Below, in pieces: positions 28,701 to 38,025 of a stretch of DNA of 46,728 nucleotides. Origin of the DNA: Dehalococcoidales bacterium (GTDB taxonomy: Bacteria; Chloroflexota; Dehalococcoidia; Dehalococcoidales; JAFGLR01); assembly GCA_016927955.1 (NCBI GenBank), contig JAFGLR010000134.1, positions 1 through 46,728 of the forward strand, in the 5' to 3' direction. The notes beneath the pieces are model-generated. The model was not told the DNA's origin. It did no database searches and saw nothing but the letters and a program-made list of their open reading frames with translations. Position 1 is the stretch's first letter. Each line of letters starts with the position of its first letter. Both the position numbers and the translations under genes were made by a program.

Positions 28701-29852
28701 ATGGGTGAAACAAAACTAGATTCATTAGAACTTTTTCGAGAAGTAAACCGGACTTTTCCTAATACTAAAGAAATCCAGGTATTAAAAGAGCAGGGCGGCA
28801 AAGTATTTGGCTGGCTCTGTACTTATGTTCCGGAAGAAATAATCATTGCGGCTGGAGCACTTCCAATACGTATTACCGGATATAACCAGGAAGTTGAACT
28901 TGAAGACGGTAACGCTTACCTTTACATCAATAATTGTTCTTTTTCCCGCAGTTGTTTACAGATGGGCTTGCGGGGAGAATACGCTTATCTAGACGGAGTA
29001 ATCGGCGGTTCTACCTGTGATGGAGCCCGTCGTTTATTCGATTTATGGCGTTATTATATCGACCTACCGTTCTCGCATATTCTCACCGTACCGCGAAAAT
29101 ACACTGATGAAGCTCATAAGTTGTATTATGAACAGGTTTTACAATTTAAAGAAGCGTTCGAAAAGTACCTTAACATAACAATTACCGATGAAGCATTATT
29201 AAAGTCAATAACAGTTTTAAACGAGTCCCGAGAATTACTAAAGAAACTCTATGAGCTACGGAAATTACCTCAACCGCCGATAACCGGTACGGAAACAATG
29301 GAAGTGTTAAATGCTAGCTTCAGGATGCCTAAAGAACAGTTTAATCAATATTTAAAGCAATTATTACAGGAACTCGATAGTTCCGATATTAAACACTCCT
29401 GCAAGGCCAGATTGATGGTAACCGGCAGTGTGATGAACAATCCGGAATTTATTAAATCGATTGAAGACCTTGGGGCATTAGTAGTAACCGATGAATTATG
29501 CTCCAGTACACGCTATTGGTCGGACCCGGTCATTCTGGACGGACGCCCTCCGCTTGAGGCTATATCGAGGCGTTACCTGAATAACTTTCCCTGTGCCAGG
29601 ATGGTGCCCTCCGATGGCCGTTTTGACCGGATTATAGAACTGGTGAAAGATTATAAAGTAGATGGCGTCATCAGCCAGATTATTAGATATTGTGTGCCTT
29701 ATGCCCATGACTTGCCTTTAATTACAAGTAAGCTTAAAGAAATTAACACACCCACTTTATCTCTAGACGTAGAGTATGGTACCTCAGGTTCTGGACAAAT
29801 CCGGACCAGGGTACAGGCATTTTTAGAAATGCTGGAGACGAAGAGGAAATGA
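28701..29852 (+). CDS. 2-hydroxyacyl-CoA dehydratase / benzoyl-CoA reductase BcrC/HgdB-type subunit
   Basis: GWLCTYVPEEIIIAAGALPIRI; SFSRSCLQMG; GVIGGSTCDGARRLFDLW; SD AAGGAAG before ATG 28701. Confidence 0.88.
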   Translation: MGETKLDSLELFREVNRTFPNTKEIQVLKEQGGKVFGWLCTYVPEEIIIAAGALPIRITGYNQEVELEDGNAYLYINNCSFSRSCLQMGLRGEYAYLDGVIGGSTCDGARRLFDLWRYYIDLPFSHILTVPRKYTDEAHKLYYEQVLQFKEAFEKYLNITITDEALLKSITVLNESRELLKKLYELRKLPQPPITGTETMEVLNASFRMPKEQFNQYLKQLLQELDSSDIKHSCKARLMVTGSVMNNPEFIKSIEDLGALVVTDELCSSTRYWSDPVILDGRPPLEAISRRYLNNFPCARMVPSDGRFDRIIELVKDYKVDGVISQIIRYCVPYAHDLPLITSKLKEINTPTLSLDVEYGTSGSGQIRTRVQAFLEMLETKRK

Positions 29853-31117
29853 CCGTAACGCAAGAAGTAACCAAAATAGATTCCCTTATTCGAATGGTCA
29901 ATTATATGGCCCGGATGAATAAATCCCGTCCGAATGCCAGGAAATCCCAGACCATGTATTTCGATATGCTTGTGGAATATTATTCACGTATACGCGATGC
30001 AAAAAAGAACGGGGAGTTTCTTGCTTCTCATACGGTATTTTTCCCAACCGAAATTCTGTATGCGATGGACATTGTTCCGATGCATACCGAGATGACAACC
30101 TGGTTAATCGCTTTATTTCTTAAAGAACAGGCAAATTTATTATCTAAAAGTGCTGAGTTGGGTCTGTCACCGGAAATATGTTCACCCCATAGGGGAGTGG
30201 CCGGCATACTCGCTTCAAAATATATTCCCCGGCCGGATGCTGTTCTCTGGTCAAACTTAATTTGCGATAACACTGCCAAATCAGGTGAACTGATGATGGA
30301 GCTTAACGGCAGCCCCGGTTACTTTGTTGATAACCCATTCCAGTGTTCGCAAGGCGAATTGGATTATTTGGTCAGTGAATTGAAGGGTATGATTGAATTC
30401 TTGGAGAGATTGTCCGGTAAGAAAATGAACTGGAACAAGCTCTCGGAATTGATTGAAAATACCAATACAGAGATAGCACTTTATCGGGAAATCAGCGAGT
30501 TAAGAAAAGCTACTCCTTCACCTGCTTCGATTTTAAGCTATTTGGAACTACTTGCTGCCGATTATATGTTTCCCGGACAAGCACAAGCAGAACAATACCT
30601 GACCCGGTTCCGTGATGAATTGAAGGAAATGATAAAAAACGGGATAGGGGCCGTACCGCAAGAGCGGTTCCGTTTGATGACTTTATTCATCCCCCCTGTG
30701 TTTTTAATCGCCTATTTGGGTTCTTTATATGAAGAACTGGGAGTTGTCAGCGTTACCGAACCGATGTTTTTCCAGTGGCCCGAATTTAAATTAGACCCAT
30801 CTAAGCCGCTGGAAAGCGTAGCGAAAAAATCGTTTATGATACCGGAACGGCGTAGTATGTACGGTCCGTTAAGCGACGTTTCTTTGCAGGATATTACCGA
30901 TTGTGCTCAGCAGTATAAAATCGATGGTGCCGTGTATTGGGCTTTTATGGGATGCCGGCACACCTGTGCGACGATAAAAATAGTTAAAGAAAAACTTAAC
31001 GAAATCGATATTCCGATGCTAACAATCGATTGCGACCTCGTTGACCCAACGATCACATCGGAAGAAGAAGTACGAGGGAAAGTGGAACAATTCTGTGAAT
31101 TGCTGGAAGACCGCTAG
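29849..31117 (+). CDS. 2-hydroxyacyl-CoA dehydratase / benzoyl-CoA reductase second catalytic-type subunit
   Basis: FFPTEILYAMDIVPMHTEM...SPEICSPHRG...WSNLICDNTAKSGELM; overlaps previous stop. Confidence 0.87.
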   Translation: MTVTQEVTKIDSLIRMVNYMARMNKSRPNARKSQTMYFDMLVEYYSRIRDAKKNGEFLASHTVFFPTEILYAMDIVPMHTEMTTWLIALFLKEQANLLSKSAELGLSPEICSPHRGVAGILASKYIPRPDAVLWSNLICDNTAKSGELMMELNGSPGYFVDNPFQCSQGELDYLVSELKGMIEFLERLSGKKMNWNKLSELIENTNTEIALYREISELRKATPSPASILSYLELLAADYMFPGQAQAEQYLTRFRDELKEMIKNGIGAVPQERFRLMTLFIPPVFLIAYLGSLYEELGVVSVTEPMFFQWPEFKLDPSKPLESVAKKSFMIPERRSMYGPLSDVSLQDITDCAQQYKIDGAVYWAFMGCRHTCATIKIVKEKLNEIDIPMLTIDCDLVDPTITSEEEVRGKVEQFCELLEDR

Positions 31118-31120
31118 ATT

Positions 31121-31909
31121 ATGAATACTATCGGTATCGATATCGGCAGTCTCAATACAAAAGTAGTGCTACTTGGCGATAATGCCATAATCGGCAGTAG
31201 CATTATTCCGACCGGTGAAGAATCGGCAGAATCGGCTAAACAGGCTATTACCGAAGCGTTAAAACAAGCCGGTTTAAGTCAAGACGGCCTTCCGATTGTA
31301 GCTACCGGAATCGGCAGCAAGTCAGCCGCTTTTATAACTCAACAAAAGACGATTACTACTTGCATGGCAAGGGGCGTCCGTTATTTGTTCCCGGCAGTAC
31401 GGATGGCTATCGATATGGGTGCGGAAAGCACCACTGTAATTAAAATAAATGAACGCGGCAAACTTGCCGATTGGACAAACCAGGATAAGTGTGCCTCCGG
31501 TACAGGATTATTTTTACAGCAAATGGCCAAATTGATGGCGATGTCCATGGATGAAATGGCTGTATTCTCTTTACAGGCTAAATCAAGAGCGGAAATTACT
31601 AATACCTGTGCAGTATTTGCGGAATCCGAAGTTATTTCCCACGTGCACCGCGTACCGCCGACACCGAGAGAAGATTTAGTGGCAGGTATTTATTACTCAG
31701 TTGTCAGCCGTGTTATTTCTTTATGTAAGAGGGTGGGTATCGAAAAGGAAATTGCTGTGATCGGTGGAGTAGCTAAAAATATCGGTTTAATTACAATATT
31801 AGAAACAGAACTGGGATGCCAGGTAGCGAAACCGGTTGAACCTCAAACAGTAGTTGCTTTAGGAGCGGCGATTATCGCCCGGGAAAATGCCGAGAAGGGT
31901 ATTAAATAG
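31121..31909 (+). CDS. BadF/BadG/BcrA/BcrD-type ATPase (dehydratase activator), 262 aa
   Basis: GIDIGSLNTKVV; DKCASGTGLFL and TCAVFAESEVIS cluster-Cys motifs. Confidence 0.92.
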   Translation: MNTIGIDIGSLNTKVVLLGDNAIIGSSIIPTGEESAESAKQAITEALKQAGLSQDGLPIVATGIGSKSAAFITQQKTITTCMARGVRYLFPAVRMAIDMGAESTTVIKINERGKLADWTNQDKCASGTGLFLQQMAKLMAMSMDEMAVFSLQAKSRAEITNTCAVFAESEVISHVHRVPPTPREDLVAGIYYSVVSRVISLCKRVGIEKEIAVIGGVAKNIGLITILETELGCQVAKPVEPQTVVALGAAIIARENAEKGIK

Positions 31910-32977
31910 ATGATTGTTGCCGGTATAGATATTGGTTCGCGAGCGGCAAAAACCGTTATATTAAAAGACGGAAAAATAATCTCCGCAACTATCCGCGATA
32001 CAGGGCCGGAGAGTGTGAAAACTTCCTATTTGGCAATCAATGCCACGATAGAAGGAACCGGGTTAACTTTAGATAATGTCGATTATATAGTCGCAACAGG
32101 ATACGGCCGTGTTTTAGTACCCTTTGCAAAAGAAAACGTTTCAGAAATAAGCTGTCATGCCCGCGGTATTAATTATTTTTATCCATCGGTTACAACAATT
32201 CTGGATATGGGCGGACAGGATTGTAAGGCGATACGAGTCGATCAAGAAGGGCACGTGAACAACTTTGTAATGAATGATAAATGTGCCGGCGGTACCGGAC
32301 GTTTCCTGGAAATGATTGCGGATGTGCTAGGAACAAAGCTGACGGATATTGGTGATGTAGCATTACAATCGAAGAATACCATACCTTTCAACACAGTCTG
32401 TGCAGTATTTGCCAAAACTGAGGCGATATCGTATTTAAGGCGTGGTGAGTCACGAAGTGATATTTTAGCCGGGTTGAATGATGCCATCGCCACACGCTGC
32501 CTTAATTTATTAAAAAAGGTCGGCATCGAAAAAGATTTCACTATCACCGGCGGCATCGCTAAAAATAAAGGTATGGTTGCTAAAATTAAAGAGAGAGTTG
32601 GACTGGAACCTTTACTGGCAGAAGACCCGCAGCTCATTGGAGCTCTGGGTGCTGCGTTATTCGCCCAGGAACGATTAATGGGTAAAAGTACCGGAGAACA
32701 GGGCAAAATCCAATACGGATATAACGATGGCAACGGAGATTATTACATTACAATAGACCTTGCTCAATGCAATGGCTGCCGTGAGTGTGTCACAACCTGT
32801 CCGGCCGGCATATTTGAAGTATTGCAGGAAGACGGACGAAAGCCTAAAGCCAGAGTTACCGAAGCTACCCGTAAAAAACTGGCTATTTTATGCCCGGGAA
32901 TTCTATCTTGCTCCAATTCTAATAACAAAACCTGTCAGAGTGCTTGTCCACAAAAAGCAATTACTTTAACGTGGTAA
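31910..32977 (+). CDS. BadF/BadG/BcrA/BcrD-type ATPase with C-terminal ferredoxin domain
   Basis: GIDIGSRAAKTV; DKCAGGTGRFLE; CAVFAKTEAIS; C-term CNGCRECVTTCPAG...C...CQSACP. Confidence 0.92.
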   Translation: MIVAGIDIGSRAAKTVILKDGKIISATIRDTGPESVKTSYLAINATIEGTGLTLDNVDYIVATGYGRVLVPFAKENVSEISCHARGINYFYPSVTTILDMGGQDCKAIRVDQEGHVNNFVMNDKCAGGTGRFLEMIADVLGTKLTDIGDVALQSKNTIPFNTVCAVFAKTEAISYLRRGESRSDILAGLNDAIATRCLNLLKKVGIEKDFTITGGIAKNKGMVAKIKERVGLEPLLAEDPQLIGALGAALFAQERLMGKSTGEQGKIQYGYNDGNGDYYITIDLAQCNGCRECVTTCPAGIFEVLQEDGRKPKARVTEATRKKLAILCPGILSCSNSNNKTCQSACPQKAITLTW

Positions 32978-33006
32978 TAACTATTCAATAATGAATCGAT
33001 ACCTTA

Positions 33007-33035
33007 TTGACAAATCCATAATGAGTCGGTAATAT
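33007..33035 (+). promoter_or_regulatory. Sigma70-like promoter TTGACA-N17-TAATAT
   Basis: Direct motif match upstream of FAS-II operon. Confidence 0.65.
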
Positions 33036-33047
33036 CTTTATATCTGT

Positions 33048-33064
33048 ACCTAGACTTTCTAGGT
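33048..33064. promoter_or_regulatory. Palindromic operator candidate ACCTAGA-CTT-TCTAGGT
   Basis: Same arms as 28652-28668, same offset from -10. Confidence 0.7.
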
Positions 33065-33079
33065 ATAATAGGATTGAAA

Positions 33080-33484
33080 ATGGCTCATGAAATAAAAATA
33101 AGCGATTTGGTAAAAGACTTTAAATTTCCGCCGGTAATATATTCTATCGATTCCGGTGAAGTAAATGCATATACGAAAGCCGTAGAAGACAATAATGCAA
33201 TTTATACCAATAACGGCTATATCCCGCCAATGGCTGTTGCAGCTTTAGCCATGACCACAATGGGCGAACAGATGTCTTTGCCAAGCGGCTCGATTCATGT
33301 ATCGCAAGAGTTTACCTTTTCTAATATAGTCCGACCGGGAGATAACCTTACCAGTCAGGCTTCGGTCATACGTAATATTGAGCGTGGTAAAATCCATATG
33401 CTAACTATCGGCATTGACATTACTAACCAACAGAAACAGACAGTATTACACGGAGAAACCGGGTTTATATTACCCCGGGCATAA
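33080..33484 (+). CDS. MaoC/FAS1-like hotdog protein lacking the hydratase-2 Asp/His motif (HadA-like)
   Basis: SIHVSQEFTFSNIVRPGDNLTSQASV; degenerate EDNNAIY in motif region. Confidence 0.78.
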   Translation: MAHEIKISDLVKDFKFPPVIYSIDSGEVNAYTKAVEDNNAIYTNNGYIPPMAVAALAMTTMGEQMSLPSGSIHVSQEFTFSNIVRPGDNLTSQASVIRNIERGKIHMLTIGIDITNQQKQTVLHGETGFILPRA

Positions 33485-33495
33485 GAGTAAATTCA

Positions 33496-33918
33496 GTGTA
33501 TAGACCAGACGATTTATTAATAGGAATGCCTTTAAAAGAACTTAAGAAGCTGATTAAACAGGATAGTATCAATATGTATGCTGAAGTCAGCGGCGATAAG
33601 AACCCGATACATTTAGACCCCGAATTCGGTAAAAAGATGCAACTTGGTGGGACAATTGCACATGGAATGATAATACTGGCCTATGTCTCCGAGTTTATGC
33701 TAAACAACTTTGGACCGGATTGGTTGACTACTGGTGAAATGAATATTAGATTTAAAGAACCGGCCAGGCCGGGTGATAATATAATTATCTCCGGTAAATT
33801 AACCAATATAGATAAAGATGCCGACCAAGCAAAAATAACTTGCGATATGGTTTGTCAGAACCAGAAAGAACAGGTTATCATTACCGGCGAAACGAAAGTG
33901 AGGTTAAGGACATTATGA
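33496..33918 (+). CDS. MaoC-family hotdog dehydratase with intact hydratase-2 motif (HadB-like)
   Basis: YAEVSGDKNPIHLDPEFGKKMQLGGTIAHGMI. Confidence 0.88.
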   Translation: MYRPDDLLIGMPLKELKKLIKQDSINMYAEVSGDKNPIHLDPEFGKKMQLGGTIAHGMIILAYVSEFMLNNFGPDWLTTGEMNIRFKEPARPGDNIIISGKLTNIDKDADQAKITCDMVCQNQKEQVIITGETKVRLRTL

Positions 33919-34928
33919 AAATTGCCGTCGATGCCATGGGCGGTGACTTTGCTCCTGAGGAGATTGTTAAAGGTTCGGTAAGCGGAGCTAAACAATATGA
34001 TACAGGCATAACATTAGTGGGTCCGCAGGAGCGTATTCAGGCGGAATTAGCCAAGTATGATACTGCCGGATTAGATATCGATATTTTACATACAGACGAA
34101 TATCTTATTGAAGGCGAGCAACCGGCGTTTGCCTTGCGAGCTAAACGGAAAGCATCAATATTAATGGCTGCCAAATTAGTCCGTGATGGCAAAGCGTCTG
34201 CTGCGGTAGGAGTCGGTCCTACGGGCGGAGTATTTGCTGCGGCAGTCGGCGTTTTAGGCGTATTGGAAGGATTAGCAAGACCGGTTATAGGCGGTAACTT
34301 CCTTGGTTTCGCACCGAATACTGTCGTCATCGATTTAGGCGGTAATGTAGATTCACGTCCCGACCAGTTATTGGACTTTGGTATTATCGGTATGGTCTTC
34401 GCCAGAAAATGGATGAATATTGAAAATCCCACCATAGCTTTACTCAGCAACGGAGCCGAAGAAGGTAAGGGTAACGAGGTTGTTAAAGAGACTTACGGTT
34501 TATATAAAAAATCAGGTCTGAATTTCATCGGTAATGTTGAAGGACATGATGTAGCCTCAGGTAAAGCTAATGTAGTAGTTTGTGATGGGTTTGTCGGAAA
34601 TACCATTGTTAAATTCTGTGAGGGTTTAGGTGCAGTTACCGCTGAGTGGTTAGAAAAAAAACTAACTGGAAAGATTCCGGCCGACGAACTAAAGAATATG
34701 ATTGTTGAATACAAGAAAGCGACAATATCCGCCGATAACACCGGCGGCGGCCCACTACTCGGTATCAACGGTGTTGTTTTTAAAGCCCACGGACGGAGTA
34801 AAGCTCCCGAGGTTGCCACTACTATCGGTACAGCCAAAAAAATGGTTGAGATAGACCTTGTAGGTACGCTAAAAGCAGAATTACAGTTCGTGAGAAGCAA
34901 ACTGAATATATCGTATACTAATAGTTAA
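33915..34928 (+). CDS. plsX: Phosphate acyltransferase PlsX
   Basis: MKIAVDAMGGDFAPEEIVKG; GFVGNTIVKFCEGLG; ATG at 33915 overlaps previous TGA. Confidence 0.94.
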   Translation: MKIAVDAMGGDFAPEEIVKGSVSGAKQYDTGITLVGPQERIQAELAKYDTAGLDIDILHTDEYLIEGEQPAFALRAKRKASILMAAKLVRDGKASAAVGVGPTGGVFAAAVGVLGVLEGLARPVIGGNFLGFAPNTVVIDLGGNVDSRPDQLLDFGIIGMVFARKWMNIENPTIALLSNGAEEGKGNEVVKETYGLYKKSGLNFIGNVEGHDVASGKANVVVCDGFVGNTIVKFCEGLGAVTAEWLEKKLTGKIPADELKNMIVEYKKATISADNTGGGPLLGINGVVFKAHGRSKAPEVATTIGTAKKMVEIDLVGTLKAELQFVRSKLNISYTNS

Positions 34929-34954
34929 TTATTATAAAAGAAGGAGTAGATGAA

Positions 34955-35209
34955 ATGGCGGTTAATGCCTCAGTTGAAGAAACAATAAAAAAGATTGTAA
35001 TGAAAATTGTTAGGAAACCGGATATGGAATTCACGCCGACGGCCACTTTTAAGGATTTAAAGGCCGATTCTCTGGATGTAGTACAAATTCTGGTGGCTAT
35101 CGAAGATACTTATGAAATCGAAGTTAACGATGAGGAAATGAAAAACCTTTCCGATATGGGTAGTTTCGTCGCATACATCGAACAGAAAATCGCTGAAAAG
35201 AATAAATAA
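34955..35209 (+). CDS. acpP: Acyl carrier protein
   Basis: LKADSLDVVQILVAIEDTYEIEVNDEE phosphopantetheine site. Confidence 0.94.
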   Translation: MAVNASVEETIKKIVMKIVRKPDMEFTPTATFKDLKADSLDVVQILVAIEDTYEIEVNDEEMKNLSDMGSFVAYIEQKIAEKNK

Positions 35210-35226
35210 TCGAACCGGTTATAGAG

Positions 35227-36012
35227 ATGTTGTTAAAGGGTAAATTAGCTTTAATTACAGGCGGTTCGCGGGGTATCGGTCGGGCTATTACTTCTAAATT
35301 AGCCTCAGAAGGCGCCGATGTAATTATCAATTTCCTGCGGAAAAAAGAAACTGCAGAAAAAGCAGCACAAGCTATAAGAGAAAAGGGCGTTAACGTTCAC
35401 CTTATCCGAGCTAACCTGGCTGAACCGGAAAAAATTGACCGGATGTTCACCGAGATTACTGAAAAGTTCGGCAAATTAGATATTTTAATTAACAACGCCG
35501 CTTCCGGAGTTGCCCGTCCGGCGATGGAACTCGATGTCGATGGATGGGATTGGACGATGGACATTAATGCCAGAGCCGGATTACTCTGTGCTCAAAGAGC
35601 GGCCAAGCTAATGAAGAGTGGCGGTGCTATCGTTAGCATTTCCAGTCTTGGTTCCCGGATGGTAATGTCATCTTATACAGCTGTTGGTGTTTCAAAAGCG
35701 GCTCTTGAAGCATTAACCAGGTATCTGGCTGTCGAACTCGCGCCGAAAGGTATCCGCGTAAATGCGATTTCTGCGGGAGCTGTAGAATCCGAGGCTTTAC
35801 GGATGTATGCCAATGACCCGAATATTCCCAAACCGGCGATAATGACTACTCCGGCCGGTCGTATGGTCGTAGGTGATGATATCGCTAACTTAGTGGCGTT
35901 TCTATGCAGCGAAGAAGCTTCTATGATAAGGGGGCAAACCATAATCATCGACGGTGGTTTATCTTTATCCTCGCTAACTAATCAGCAACAAAACAATAGC
36001 AAAGGAGCTTAA
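35227..36012 (+). CDS. FabL-like SDR (enoyl-ACP reductase candidate)
   Basis: ALITGGSRGIGRAI; SYTAVGVSKAALEALTRYLAVELAPKGIRVN. Confidence 0.8.
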   Translation: MLLKGKLALITGGSRGIGRAITSKLASEGADVIINFLRKKETAEKAAQAIREKGVNVHLIRANLAEPEKIDRMFTEITEKFGKLDILINNAASGVARPAMELDVDGWDWTMDINARAGLLCAQRAAKLMKSGGAIVSISSLGSRMVMSSYTAVGVSKAALEALTRYLAVELAPKGIRVNAISAGAVESEALRMYANDPNIPKPAIMTTPAGRMVVGDDIANLVAFLCSEEASMIRGQTIIIDGGLSLSSLTNQQQNNSKGA

Positions 36013-36013
36013 A

Positions 36014-37246
36014 TTGGTCAAACAAAGAGTGGTCGTTACCGGGATGGGAGCGATAACCCCACTCGGTTTAACTGTGGAAGAACACTGGCAGGGACTGATT
36101 GCCGGAAAGTCCGGTATCGTACCGATTACTGATTTTGATTGCACTAAATTTGTCGTTAAAGTAGGCGGACAAGTAAAAGGCTTTGAACCTACCGATTATA
36201 TGGATATCAAAAGAGTAGATCGGACGTCACTGGTCACTCAATACGGCATAGCTGCCGTTAAAATGGCACTGGCTGACGCCCGCATCGACATGAGTAAAGA
36301 AAAGCCGGAGAGAGTAGGTTGTATTATCGCTACTGCCGGAGGATTGCATTTATTACTCGACATGGGAGTAGTCATGCATGATAAAGGACCGTCACGTGTC
36401 GATCCCTTAACGCTGAGTAAAGTCGCTCCAAGTATGGTACCGACGATTATCGCTCTGGAATTCGGATTAAAGGGACCTAATAGCAGTATAAACAGTGCCT
36501 GTGCTAGCGGTAACGATGCACTTGGCACGGCATTGAATTTACTACGACTGGGACATGCCGATATTATAGCTGCCGGGGGGTGTGAAACCCAGGTTAATCC
36601 TTTATCCATCGCACTCTGCAGCCGCGTCGGTGCGATGTCTAAAGAACCGGATCCCCAAAAAGCTTGCCGGCCTTTTGATTTAAACCGGAGCGGCTTTGTT
36701 TTTGGCAACGGTGCCGGTATTTTGATATTGGAAACATTAGAACACGCTAAGCAGAGGGGAGCGAATATTATCGCCGAATTATCCGGTGCCGGTTGGTCCT
36801 TCGATGCTTTTAATGAAACCGCACCGGACCCAAACCAGGAATTAATAGCGATGAAAATGGCCTTACAGGATGCCGACTTGCGCCCGGACGATATTGATTA
36901 CGTAAACGCTCATGGAACGAGTACGAAATTAAATGACATATCCGAAACTAAGGCCTTGAAAATGTTGTTAGGCGATCGGGCTTATAAGGTTCCGGTTAGT
37001 TCCAATAAATCAATGATAGGCCACCTTGCGTGTGCCTCTGGTGCTGTTGAGGCAGTCGGGGCAGTGATGACGGTTAAAGAAAATATTATTCCGCCAACGG
37101 TTAACTACGAAATACCCGACCCGGAATGCGACCTTGATTATGTGCCTAACGGTGCCCGAAGGCAGGTAGTGAATACTTGTCTTTCTAACTCTTTCGGTAT
37201 GGGTGGACAGAATTGCAGCATTGTTATAAATAAGTATAAAGAATGA
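36014..37246 (+). CDS. fabF: Beta-ketoacyl-ACP synthase II
   Basis: RVVVTGMGAITPLG; NSACASGNDALG; NAHGTSTKLND; SMIGHLACASGAVEAV. Confidence 0.95.
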   Translation: MVKQRVVVTGMGAITPLGLTVEEHWQGLIAGKSGIVPITDFDCTKFVVKVGGQVKGFEPTDYMDIKRVDRTSLVTQYGIAAVKMALADARIDMSKEKPERVGCIIATAGGLHLLLDMGVVMHDKGPSRVDPLTLSKVAPSMVPTIIALEFGLKGPNSSINSACASGNDALGTALNLLRLGHADIIAAGGCETQVNPLSIALCSRVGAMSKEPDPQKACRPFDLNRSGFVFGNGAGILILETLEHAKQRGANIIAELSGAGWSFDAFNETAPDPNQELIAMKMALQDADLRPDDIDYVNAHGTSTKLNDISETKALKMLLGDRAYKVPVSSNKSMIGHLACASGAVEAVGAVMTVKENIIPPTVNYEIPDPECDLDYVPNGARRQVVNTCLSNSFGMGGQNCSIVINKYKE

Positions 37247-37995
37247 GTGAAGATATTTTATTAAAAGATAGAGTTGCTCTGGTAACCGGTGCCTCACGTG
37301 GTCTGGGCAGGGCTATTGCGATTAGTTTAGCCCGGAATGGTGCGAAAGTTGCTATTAACTACCTTTCCAATGATACTGAAGCAAATAAGGTAGCTGAAGC
37401 CATCCAAGCCGATGGCGGTGAGACGATGATGGCTAAAGGCAGTATTGCGGATGGTACTTTCGTAAAAGATATGGTAAAACAGGTAGTCAAGCAATGGGGA
37501 AAATTAGATATTCTCGTTAATAATGCCGGCATCACCCGGGATAATCTATTGCCCCGGATGGCGGATGAAGCATGGGATGAAGTGATGAATACCAATCTGC
37601 GGGGAGCTTACCTTTGTACTAAATTTGCCGTCCGCCCGATGATGGAACAATCCTGGGGACGTATTATCAATATCGCTTCCTTAGCGGGAGTAATAGGCAA
37701 TATGGGACAAGCTAACTATTCCGCTTCTAAAGGGGGGCTGATAGCTTTTACAAAAAGCGTGGCACGTGAGGTCGGCTCACGAAAAATTACGGCTAATGTT
37801 ATCGCCCCCGGTTTCATTGTCACCGATATGACCGGTAAATTACCTCAAGAAGCCAAAGACAATATTTTAACGCGGATTCCTTTAAAGAGATTCGGTACTC
37901 CTGATGATATTGCTTCTCTGGCGGTGTTCCTCGCCGGCGAATCCGCAGGTTATATTACGGCTCAAGTAATATGTGTCGACGGCGGAGTTATTTAA
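37243..37995 (+). CDS. fabG: 3-oxoacyl-ACP reductase
   Basis: ALVTGASRGLGRAIA; NNAGITRDNLLPRM; NYSASKGGLIAFTKS. Confidence 0.95.
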   Translation: MSEDILLKDRVALVTGASRGLGRAIAISLARNGAKVAINYLSNDTEANKVAEAIQADGGETMMAKGSIADGTFVKDMVKQVVKQWGKLDILVNNAGITRDNLLPRMADEAWDEVMNTNLRGAYLCTKFAVRPMMEQSWGRIINIASLAGVIGNMGQANYSASKGGLIAFTKSVAREVGSRKITANVIAPGFIVTDMTGKLPQEAKDNILTRIPLKRFGTPDDIASLAVFLAGESAGYITAQVICVDGGVI

Positions 37996-38025
37996 TAAAC
38001 TGTTAAAGATTAATTAGGAGGTAAA

